Source: Pyropia yezoensis (Eukaryota; Rhodophyta; Bangiophyceae; Bangiales; Bangiaceae). From it: DNA of 64,000 bases. The notes beneath the pieces are model-generated. The model was not told the origin of the DNA. It searched no databases and saw only the letters and a program-made list of their open reading frames with translations. Position 1 is the first letter of the stretch, and each line of letters begins with the position of its first letter. A program made the position numbers and the translations under genes. Positions 40,752-48,901 of the stretch are shown here, piece after piece. The stretch covers positions 4,231,727-4,295,726 of the forward strand of contig CM020619.1 of assembly GCA_009829735.1 (NCBI GenBank), written 5' to 3'.

Positions 40752-41230
40752 CATCCTGTGGCAAAAACCACAAGCACACACGGCACCCAAGTTGGGGCGG
40801 TGTGCTAGGGCTGCCTCCCGTGTCGGGGGAACCGGAAGAAGTGCAAGTCGCACACACTCTGTCCCTGTTGTGGGGCAAACCCCCCACGGACAAACAAGAG
40901 GATGGTGTGTGGTCCAACAGTTTCTTGGTCGGGACGGGGACGCAGGGCCAAGCCCCGCTGTCCCTCCCCTTATCCCCCCAGGGTCCACTCAGAATCTCGC
41001 CACTCAGAATCTCCCACCCCAGCACCTGCCCACCGGGCCACACGAAAATTCAAGACGATAAATGCAGAAAACCCTCAAATCCAAGTTGGATTTACTACTA
41101 AGCTAACTATCCCAAACTTAGGGAGTATGGACCCAAATGCAGGGGGAGGAACGGATCAGGCTAGTGGCCTGCCGCCCCTTGCATGGCACGTGTTGCCCCC
41201 CTACCTGGGGGTCAATACTGCCACACATCC
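40752..41230 (-). mobile_element. Solo LTR of gypsy family 1 with 5-bp target duplication
   Basis: The LTR spans 40757-41225 (469 bp), TGTGGCA...TGCCACA, flanked on both sides by CATCC (40752-40756 and 41226-41230). No internal sequence is present, as expected after recombination between the two LTRs of a full insertion. It fixes the true LTR boundaries of family 1. Confidence 0.92.
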
Positions 41231-41771
41231 CACAAAAGTCCCACCATCACCCCCCCCCCCGTCCCCCCCCCCCCCCCACGCCCAATTTCACACCGCTGCG
41301 GCATCCCTCTCGTGTCCTCCGCCCGCCCCCAAACCGCCACCCCCTCGGGCCCCTTTCATCTCCCCCGAGTCGCCACCACTTGGAGCCGCGGCCACCCTTG
41401 GAGTCCCCCGGCCGCCCCCACTCCGCGACCCCACGGCGCCGCTCGCGCCCGAGCAATCCGCCACACGCTGACGCCACGGCCACCGTCCGCGTCCGTGCGC
41501 CGCCCCCACATCGCGGCTCCACGGCGCCGCTCGCGCCCCGCCACGCTCGGCAGGGGCGAGATGAAGAGGAGAGCGATGAGCGCGGGCCACGCAGCGGGCC
41601 ACAATCGATGTGTCAAGAACCATGTGGGGGGGCGCCGGGGGAAGTGGGACCCAATGTGTGGGCGGTCGGGGGGGGGTGGGGGGGATGGTGGAGGGGGGGC
41701 GGGCGCGGAGCGACGCACCTTTCCGGCAAGGGCAGCGTTGCTCTCTCAGATAAGAGGCGGGCACTCTGTTG
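41231..41771. other. C-rich low-complexity region
   Basis: Includes C-runs at about 41248-41278 and GC-rich sequence with long overlapping frames on both strands and no recognisable protein. It ends at the target-site copy of the family-2 array. Confidence 0.4.
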
Positions 41772-41776
41772 GCGAC

Positions 41777-42350
41777 TGTGGTATAAAACTCGATCCTCTC
41801 AGACACGTGTCAATATCCCTCGGGGGAAAGGGACAGGTAACGCAGAAAGGGGAACTACGAGAATGGTATGCCTGTTGCCTCACGTGCCTGCTCGCAGGGC
41901 AAACAGATACGCACGGTAGTGCACACGGGGAAGAGGAAAGCAAACGCGCAGTTGTCTTTTTCCCTGAGGGCGCGGGCCGAGGGCGCCTCGCTGTCCCTCT
42001 TAACGTGCATCTGGGGGAACCCCGGCACGTTGGCCCGGTAGCCCCCCCCCATAACCCCGAGTGGCCCCGACCCGAGTCTAACCTCGTCAGGTCGGGGGCC
42101 ACTATCACTACTAATTCTATTCCCACTCACTAATCTCACACTCAAATTCTCTCAAATCAAGTCCCTCACAAATATGCAAAAACACATCAGAAATCCCTCT
42201 CTCGCGTGTGGATAGCGTAGTCCACCGCATCCCAGTGCCGGGCACGGGCCACGGCCGCCAACCATCGCCACACGGCGGGCGTGTTCTGGCACCTGGTGCC
42301 CTCTGGTTGCAGTCCCGGGTCGGCGCCAAGTCGGGGCCAGGGATGCTACA
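41777..42350 (-). mobile_element. Family-2 LTR 1 (3' LTR of the left unit)
   Basis: 574 bp, TGTGGTATAAAAC...GGGATGCTACA. It is identical to LTR 4 in the length-variable tracts (nine C, four A). A TATAAAA at 41782-41788 lies in the plus orientation, pointing towards the antisense ORF. Confidence 0.93.
42061..42102. other. LTR hairpin
   Basis: GTGGCCCCGACCC pairs with GGTCGGGGGCCAC across a 16-nt loop with one bulge. The same hairpin is present in every family-2 LTR (for example 51143-51184). It would fold in either transcript strand. Confidence 0.7.
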
Positions 42351-42351
42351 T

Positions 42352-42363
42352 AGCTCCCTCCCT
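42352..42363 (-). other. Polypurine tract of family 2
   Basis: Minus-strand AGGGAGGGAGC next to the 3' LTR; a short TA separates it from the LTR end. Confidence 0.5.
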
Positions 42364-42537
42364 AGTCCGGCACGTCCTCGGGCCGAACCAGGTGCCACCG
42401 TGCACAGCCTCGAGCACGTCCACACCGGTGCCGAGGTCGAGCGTCTTCACCCCGGTCACGATCACCTGCCCCGATTCTGCCCCCCCCCCCCTTCGCTCCT
42501 TCACCTTGGCCTTCTCGTTCCCCGGAGTCTGGACGGT

Positions 42538-44655
42538 ATGTCCAGTTCCGAGATCCAAGCTGGGCCCGTGGTTCCGGCGGCGAGTGTTGCGGAGGAGAAC
42601 TCGGGTCGTCGTGCCCCTCTCCTGCCTCCGGTTCCTCGGATGTCGGTGCCGGCGCCGGTCGCCACGGCGGGGACGGATCGAGTTCCCCCGGCTTCCGCGA
42701 TGCACCCGGTCGAGGCCCCCCCGGAGGGTCTCCCGGAGATGCTTCTTGGGCAGGACCCTCTGGCGGCCCGGCGTTACTCCACGGTGGTCGGCAACGCCGG
42801 CGCGGCCCAGTGCCAGCAGGATTGCATGGACCTCTGGCGCAAGGAACTCCAGCGCGGGGTCTTGACCGAGATGGACAAGGCACGTCTTCATACGGCGGAC
42901 CAGATGCGCCTGGCACAAGACCGCTCCCAGAGCTTCTCGGGTTCCTCTTGGGCTGCTCGTCTGGAGGATCTCCCCTTCGCGCTGGTACTGGATCTACCCC
43001 TGACCGAGCGTCGCGTGTCCGCGTCCGTTCTCCGGTGGCCGGAGGAGGAAGGGTACGTCCACCGGGCGCTCAAGGTCTGGGACGAGGCGCTCAAGGGGTC
43101 GGGAAGCTTGAACTGCGACCCCCGTCCGAGCATGGTCGCTCTGGAGCCGCCTTTCTTGACCCGGAAATACTCCAAGTTGTCGCCGGCACGGGAGCAGGGT
43201 GAGCGACGCGGGCGTCAGCGTGACTTCCTTGTAAGCTGCAACCACCAGGAGTTCTGGAAGCTGGACAAGGCTAACCGGGCGGCATACTACCCCAAGGTCA
43301 TCCCGCAGCAGCAGGAAGTCGAGATCCCGGTCGGGTTTGCTCCTTCCAGCATCCCTTGCACCTGGTACTTCTTGGACGCCTTGACTCAGGCGTCGATCAA
43401 GGGCTTCTTCCACTCAATCCCGTACATGATGTACACGTCCGAGATGACAGTCTTGGCGGCCAACCACTGGCTTCATGAGGTCTTGGTGTCCAACCGGCTT
43501 TGGTTTCTCCCTGACCTCCTGATGGTCTGGATTGTCGACAAGTTGACCGTCAACTTCCTGTGCAGCCAGGACGAGGAGTACAAGGAGCTCTTCCAGGCGA
43601 TGATCGACTTCCGGCGTCTGGTGCCGGTGCATGACCGGCACTTCTTGAACGCGATTGCCGACCAGAACCGCCCGCGTCGGGATGGCTTCGGTTGGGCGCA
43701 GGTGGTCTACCAGTCTTCTCCGGCCAAGGTGCAGCTGGCGACGCCGCTTCCGGCGTGGCCGCAGCTAGGTAGCTTTCCTGCTCCGGCCGCCCTTGATCTT
43801 CTGCCAGTTGGACCGCCGGTGCAGGAGTCGGGATGGGCCGCGGCGGTCGGTCGGGCGTCTGCGGCGGCTCCACTTCCTCCGGTTGCCCCTGTCGCCCCGG
43901 TCGCCTCGCCTGAACCGTCACCGGCACGTCCGCGCCCTGTTCCGGCTGTGCCAGTACTTCAAGCTCCTCCGGCACCGCGCTTGTCTGCGGCGAGTCTGGG
44001 AGTGGCCGTGCGGTCGCCGATTACTCCGGCCGCTCTACCCCGGACGCCTTCTTCCAACGCCGGCGGCGCTGTGCCTCCGCTGGAGTTGGGTACTCCGGTC
44101 TCGGGGGCCGTTGTGGACCGTCCGGTAGTGTCATCCTCGGGCCGGTTCGAGATTCCGGCGCCGACTCTGCGCCTCACCCGCTTCCGGGTGCCTGACTGGT
44201 ACCTGAACCAAGGTGGTCCAACATGCGACCAGTACGACGTCGGCATGATTGAAGACCAGCTGGGTCGTCTTCCGGTGCAGGTTGAAGGCGTCGGGTCCTC
44301 TCTGGTGCTGGGTACTTACGCCAGCGTCTTGAACGACGTGGTCGACCGGGTGTTTGCTTGCGCGGACAGCGGCCAGATGTCGAACAACCCGGTGGTTGGC
44401 GAACTTCTGGCGACTTTGACGCGGCATGGCCTGGCCCAGCAGTGGTCAGAGACCTTCACGGGCTTCCAGCGGCGCCGACGGACATATCTGGATGAGCGGG
44501 AGCCACCGGCAACTACTGGTACTACTCCGATGGCGTCATACCGGGATGCGCCGCGTCCACCGCACTACGTCATCCCGTCTTCCTCCGGTTCCCGTCGTAC
44601 CGCGGAGGCAACGCCGGAGGACACTCCCGCGGCTCAGCGTCCGCGCCGGGAGTAG
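42538..44655 (+). CDS. Antisense accessory ORF of gypsy family 2 (copy 1, intact)
   Basis: A 705-residue protein on the strand opposite to gag-pol, between the 3' LTR and pol. Its stop is 145 bp from the pol stop. The frame is also open upstream through the LTR, but the first ATG after the LTR is at 42538. Layout: a Pro/Ala-rich N-terminus (1-75), a charged helical region (80-180), a conserved core (about 170-420) with YVHRALKVWDEALKGSG, YYPKVIPQQQEVEIPVGF and ANHWLHEVLVSNRLWFLPDL, a Pro/Ala linker (430-540), a second folded-looking region (WYLNQGGPTCDQYDVGMIED, VLNDVVDRVFACADSG) and a polar tail ending QRPRRE. The core aligns with the antisense ORF of family 1. No zinc finger, protease or polymerase motif is seen and I know no matching domain. 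A 705-codon frame kept open and identical in two copies, with a homologue in a diverged family, argues for function. Promoter: possibly the antisense TATAAAA in the LTR. Confidence 0.8.
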   Translation: MSSSEIQAGPVVPAASVAEENSGRRAPLLPPVPRMSVPAPVATAGTDRVPPASAMHPVEAPPEGLPEMLLGQDPLAARRYSTVVGNAGAAQCQQDCMDLWRKELQRGVLTEMDKARLHTADQMRLAQDRSQSFSGSSWAARLEDLPFALVLDLPLTERRVSASVLRWPEEEGYVHRALKVWDEALKGSGSLNCDPRPSMVALEPPFLTRKYSKLSPAREQGERRGRQRDFLVSCNHQEFWKLDKANRAAYYPKVIPQQQEVEIPVGFAPSSIPCTWYFLDALTQASIKGFFHSIPYMMYTSEMTVLAANHWLHEVLVSNRLWFLPDLLMVWIVDKLTVNFLCSQDEEYKELFQAMIDFRRLVPVHDRHFLNAIADQNRPRRDGFGWAQVVYQSSPAKVQLATPLPAWPQLGSFPAPAALDLLPVGPPVQESGWAAAVGRASAAAPLPPVAPVAPVASPEPSPARPRPVPAVPVLQAPPAPRLSAASLGVAVRSPITPAALPRTPSSNAGGAVPPLELGTPVSGAVVDRPVVSSSGRFEIPAPTLRLTRFRVPDWYLNQGGPTCDQYDVGMIEDQLGRLPVQVEGVGSSLVLGTYASVLNDVVDRVFACADSGQMSNNPVVGELLATLTRHGLAQQWSETFTGFQRRRRTYLDEREPPATTGTTPMASYRDAPRPPHYVIPSSSGSRRTAEATPEDTPAAQRPRRE

Positions 44656-44800
44656 TAGTTGGATGCAAGGAGGGTGAGGGTCTTGGGAGAAGCGAGGAGG
44701 GAAGAGGCGGAGAGAAGGGTTGCTCGAGCGGGTGCTTGTTTTCCTTGATTGTTCCATGCTTGCGTTGCGTGTTATCCTTGATATACCCGTTCCCTTCTTC

Positions 44801-47800
44801 TCAATCCTCTTGTTCCGCATCCGTTGCGGGCGAGCTCGTCTCGTCCCGAGGGTCTTGGTTGGCCCCGTCCTCTTGGTCCTCCTCCGTGTCCGACTCCAGA
44901 ATCTTGCCGGCTCTGGCCACTGGAGTGCCCTCGATCCCGTTCCGTCGCGTGTAGGCACAGACGTCCGCGATGGGTAGCCGGTTTGAGGGTTCCCATGTAT
45001 CATCTGCTGGGTTAAAGCCGAACCAGCGTACTCGCAGGTACAGGCGTCCATCTCTCCAGGCATGGTCGACAAACTTGACGTAGACAAATTCCCGACCTTC
45101 TTCTTGGGATAGCCAGGGTATCGCAGTCCGCTTACGCCGGGTCAAGTCCCGTTGGCTTGGCGGTGGAGCTCGGGTGACATGGTCGCTGCTCACCCGGTAC
45201 GGAGAGCCATCCACGTCTAGAAGGAAGGTCCAGCCATCCGTATTGAGAATCTCATAAGGTCCATCCGTCTTAGAGTCCAGCTTCCCCCGGGTCTTGCTAT
45301 GGTTGTCCACAAAAACCCAGTCGCCACCACCCAGTTCCTTGTTCTTTTCCCGGACACCCTTGTCATAGTCCCGCTTGTATCGCTCCTGGGTCTTTGAGAT
45401 TGACTCCTTGACTCTTGGGAGCAGGAGCTTTAGTTGTTCCAGGAACTCATCCTTTGCCTTGGGACCTGACTTCAGTGCAGGCTGGAGACCATCCGGTATT
45501 CTTTCCAGGGAGAAGTTGGTCAGCCGCCTTGGGGTGACAAAGTCGAGTGGAGCGACTCCCGTTGTCCGGTGAACTCGGGAGTTGTAGGCTAGAGTGAGGA
45601 CAGCCAGGAGCTCGTCCCAGTCTTCTTGGTGCTCCTCCACGTAGTGCCGTAGCATGTCCACTAGGGTCCGGTTGAATCGTTCCACCTGACCGTTCGTTTG
45701 AGGGTGGTACGTCGTGGTGTACAAGTTCTTGATGCCCATCAGGTCACAGACTCCTTGGAAGAACAGGGATGCAAACTGGGGACCGTTGTCGGTTAAGACG
45801 GAGTCTGGAGGGCCGTAGGCAGCTATCCAGTACTCGCAGAAGGCCGACGTGACATCCAGAGCCGTGATGGTTCTCAACGGGATTGCTCGAGTGAACTTGG
45901 AGAACCGGTCACAAATGATGAGCAGGTATATGTTGCCACTGGAGGTCTCAGGTAGGGGCCCCAGGATGTCCATGCTTAAGCTTGCAAAGGGCTCCGCCGC
46001 AGGGAATAGGCGTAGCTTAGAAGTCTTCTTCCTCTGGGACAACCGGTTCCTTGCACAAGAAATACAAGCCTCCAGGCACTTATGGACGTCACTGGCCATG
46101 GTTTCCCAGTAATAATGTCGTCTCATGGAAGCATACATCCGATTGATACCAGGATGCCCGGCCTGGGGAGACGAGTGCTCCAGGCGTAGGATGTCAGTCC
46201 GTAGGCTCCGGGGTACGTAGACTTGAGTTGCCCCATCGAAGGGTGACACCCGTACCAGGAGTCCGTCTGTAGACTCGGAGAAGCGACTGTTCCGGTTCAG
46301 GTCCATTTGGTGGCGAAGCTCCAAGCATTGAGGGTCCGTCAATTGTGCCTCCAGCATCCGGTGAATGGTTACCGGTTGATGAGCGTCAGGTGTCTCGTAC
46401 AGGGGAGCGTGCCAGCCACGTCCGACATTCGGGAGGATGAAGCAAGGTATTTCCTCCGGGATAGGACCGGTATCGGCTGCAGGAGTCTCCAGCCGGGACA
46501 TGGTGTCGGCGCAGTGGTGCTCCCTCCCTGCTCTGGTGCACACCTTGTACTTGAACTCCGGAAGGCGTAGGCGCCACCGGGCGACCCTTCCTTGACTGCT
46601 GTCCATGCATAGCAGCCACCTTAGACTGGCGTGGTCCGTCCGGATGAGGAACTCTTGTCCTTCAAGATATGGACGTAACAGGAAGCAAGCCCAGACGACC
46701 GCCAAGCACTCGCGCTCGGTCGTGGAATAGTTCTTCTCGGCTGGAGTCAAGACGCGACTGTAGTAGCCTATCGGGAGGAAGTGCCCATCAGGTTGTTGCT
46801 GGAGTAGTGAGCACCCCACCTGGACGCTACAGGCGTCAGTCTCCAGAACAAACTGACCCTCCCGCTTGGGTAACGCCAGTACTGGAGTGGTGGTCAGGCG
46901 CTTCTTGAGCTCTTCGAAGGCTGCTGTCTGCTTCTCGTCGAACACCGGGAGTTGTGCTGGAAGCTTCTTGCTAGTAAGCTTGGTCAAGGGCCGGGCAATC
47001 AGAGCGTAGTCCCGTACGAACCGGCGGTAGACGTTGCACATACCCAGGAAGCTCTTGAGTTCCGTCTGGGTTTTAGGTTGCCGTGCATGCCGGAGGGCCT
47101 TGATGTTCTTCTCGTTGACTCGGAGCTCCCCCGGACTCAGCACGTGCCCCAGGTACTCCACCTCAGTCTCAAACAGGTGGCACTTCTCGGCCTTGAGGGT
47201 AACTCCAGCCTTGGACAGGAGGGCCAGGACCTCTCGAAGGTGCTCCAGGTGTTCCGCTGGGGTCTTGGAGAAAACGATGATGTCGTCCAGGTAGACCAAA
47301 CATGTTCTCCACCTTAGCCCCGACAGGATGATGTCGATGGCTCTCTGGAAGGTTGCCGGAGCATTAGTGAGACCAAAAGGGAGACGCTTGCACCGGAACA
47401 GTCCCATGTGGCACGTGAAGGTTGTCTTGTCCTTGTCCTCGTCAGCCAGAGGGATCTGCCAGTAACCGGCATTACAATCCAGCGTCGAGAAGAGGGTGGC
47501 ATCACCAAGAAAGTCGAGGCAATCATCCATCCGGGGTATCGGGTATACATCCTTGACTGTCATCTCGTTCAGGCGTCTGTAGTCAACGCAGAAACGGAAG
47601 TGACCGCCAGGTTTCGGGACGACTACCACCGGGAAAGCCCACTCGCCATCAGACGGCTCGATAACATCCATCTTGAGCATCTTGTTAACCTGCTTCTCAA
47701 TCTCATCCCGGCGATGAGGTCCAGCCCGGTATGGGTGCATGTGCACTGGTTTGGCATCTGGCTTGAGTTGAATCCGGTGTAGGGTGGCGTCCATCTTGCC

Positions 47801-48901
47801 CAGCTCTCCGGACCACAGGTGCCGATATTCCTGGAGAAGCTTCTCCAGTGCCTCCTTCAAGTCGAGAGGGACGTTTTCTTGGTTGACCTTCGGCATCCCG
47901 GGCGGTGCTTGTTCCGGCTTCGGAGTAGTACGGCCAGCCTGCTCTTGTTCCGGAGATACGTCTAAGGCCGTCAAGTTGGATGCCAGCTCTTGTTGCAGGT
48001 TGAAGAGGTCTTCCTTGCTCATAGCGCGGGCGGACCCCCGGTAAGGCTCTGCTGTACCAACTCGAGTGCCCTTGGCGAGGGTTATTGGCTTCCGGCTCAC
48101 GTTGACGATCAGCACCGAGAACGGGGTGTGCCTCTCCACCTTCTTGTGGTGTCCGTGGGCTAGGTATAATCGGTGTTTCGCCAGAAATTCCTTGCGTCCG
48201 TAGATCAGGCATTGACCTGCAGTCCGGGTCGTGACTTGAACCTTGGTCTCCGAGCGAGGAGGTAGGAGCACCGGTTTGATGAGGGTCAAGGTAGAGGGTG
48301 GGATGCGTTCCTTCTGGTTCTTGGCCACACGAACCTTGGTGTCCAGGTGCTCCAGCACTGGTGACACAAACCCATGGTTGAACTGCACCTTTCCTTCTCC
48401 GGGTAGGATGCTCTTGACATGCTGCTTCTGGAAGTCCCAGCCTAGGATGAGGGGGACTGATAAGGTCTTGACTACTAGAAAGGGAAAAAGCATTGGTTCA
48501 TTGTTGACATAGATGGCGACGGGAAGACGGCCAAGCGGTCGTAGGGTTTGACCTGATGCGTCTACAATCCGGGTCTTGGTAGGCGCTCTCCAGGCATGTC
48601 GACGCCAGCCCGGAGGTAACAGGTTCTCAGTGATGACGCTTGGTCCGGCTCCCGTGTCGACCACCGGCGTAACAGCTTGGGGGAGGCTATCCCCCACACG
48701 CATACGAGCATTAATCTTGAGGTTTTCCTTACGCAGGACGAGCAAGGTCCCCTTGAACAAACAGGGTGTCCAGGCGGCTACCGGTTGAGCAGGTAACTGC
48801 CGTCCTTTCTCCCGGCACGCAAGGGGAGAACAGGTAGAAGTACCCTGCCGTTGGAGATTCGGGAAGACACTTGGGGAGAGCGCCTGCCCTACTCGTTTCC
48901 C
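44801..48901 (-). CDS. pol: Pol of gypsy family 2 (copy 1): protease, RT, RNase H, integrase, chromodomain
   Basis: Read in the -1 frame from the GGGAAAC heptamer at the end of gag: 1366 residues without a stop. Order: basic linker; aspartic protease with VVDTGAGPSV and LILGWDF; RT with FCVDYRRLNEMT, TLDCNAGYWQIPL, LPFGLTNAPATFQRAID and the catalytic YLDDIIVF; RNase H with ETDACSVQVG; integrase HHCC finger (EHSSPQAGHPG ... CISCARN), first Asp in MDILGPLP, second in TDNGPQF, Glu in NGQVERFNRT; GPYEILNTDG domain; chromodomain-like LRVRWFGFNPADDTWEP; acidic tail. All catalytic residues I can check are present. The uninterrupted frame has no usable ATG at its beginning, consistent with translation only as a Gag-Pol fusion. 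The domain order (integrase last) marks Ty3/gypsy, and the chromodomain marks the chromovirus branch. Confidence 0.95.
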   Translation of the reverse strand, partial: GKRVGQALSPSVFPNLQRQGTSTCSPLACREKGRQLPAQPVAAWTPCLFKGTLLVLRKENLKINARMRVGDSLPQAVTPVVDTGAGPSVITENLLPPGWRRHAWRAPTKTRIVDASGQTLRPLGRLPVAIYVNNEPMLFPFLVVKTLSVPLILGWDFQKQHVKSILPGEGKVQFNHGFVSPVLEHLDTKVRVAKNQKERIPPSTLTLIKPVLLPPRSETKVQVTTRTAGQCLIYGRKEFLAKHRLYLAHGHHKKVERHTPFSVLIVNVSRKPITLAKGTRVGTAEPYRGSARAMSKEDLFNLQQELASNLTALDVSPEQEQAGRTTPKPEQAPPGMPKVNQENVPLDLKEALEKLLQEYRHLWSGELGKMDATLHRIQLKPDAKPVHMHPYRAGPHRRDEIEKQVNKMLKMDVIEPSDGEWAFPVVVVPKPGGHFRFCVDYRRLNEMTVKDVYPIPRMDDCLDFLGDATLFSTLDCNAGYWQIPLADEDKDKTTFTCHMGLFRCKRLPFGLTNAPATFQRAIDIILSGLRWRTCLVYLDDIIVFSKTPAEHLEHLREVLALLSKAGVTLKAEKCHLFETEVEYLGHVLSPGELRVNEKNIKALRHARQPKTQTELKSFLGMCNVYRRFVRDYALIARPLTKLTSKKLPAQLPVFDEKQTAAFEELKKRLTTTPVLALPKREGQFVLETDACSVQVGCSLLQQQPDGHFLPIGYYSRVLTPAEKNYSTTERECLAVVWACFLLRPYLEGQEFLIRTDHASLRWLLCMDSSQGRVARWRLRLPEFKYKVCTRAGREHHCADTMSRLETPAADTGPIPEEIPCFILPNVGRGWHAPLYETPDAHQPVTIHRMLEAQLTDPQCLELRHQMDLNRNSRFSESTDGLLVRVSPFDGATQVYVPRSLRTDILRLEHSSPQAGHPGINRMYASMRRHYYWETMASDVHKCLEACISCARNRLSQRKKTSKLRLFPAAEPFASLSMDILGPLPETSSGNIYLLIICDRFSKFTRAIPLRTITALDVTSAFCEYWIAAYGPPDSVLTDNGPQFASLFFQGVCDLMGIKNLYTTTYHPQTNGQVERFNRTLVDMLRHYVEEHQEDWDELLAVLTLAYNSRVHRTTGVAPLDFVTPRRLTNFSLERIPDGLQPALKSGPKAKDEFLEQLKLLLPRVKESISKTQERYKRDYDKGVREKNKELGGGDWVFVDNHSKTRGKLDSKTDGPYEILNTDGWTFLLDVDGSPYRVSSDHVTRAPPPSQRDLTRRKRTAIPWLSQEEGREFVYVKFVDHAWRDGRLYLRVRWFGFNPADDTWEPSNRLPIADVCAYTRRNGIEGTPVARAGKILESDTEEDQEDGANQDPRDETSSPATDAEQED

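Noticed and set aside
42208..42537. N-terminal extension of the family-2 antisense ORF through the LTR
   Set aside because: The frame is open, but this part is LTR sequence repeated elsewhere without the ORF; the first ATG after the LTR is 42538.
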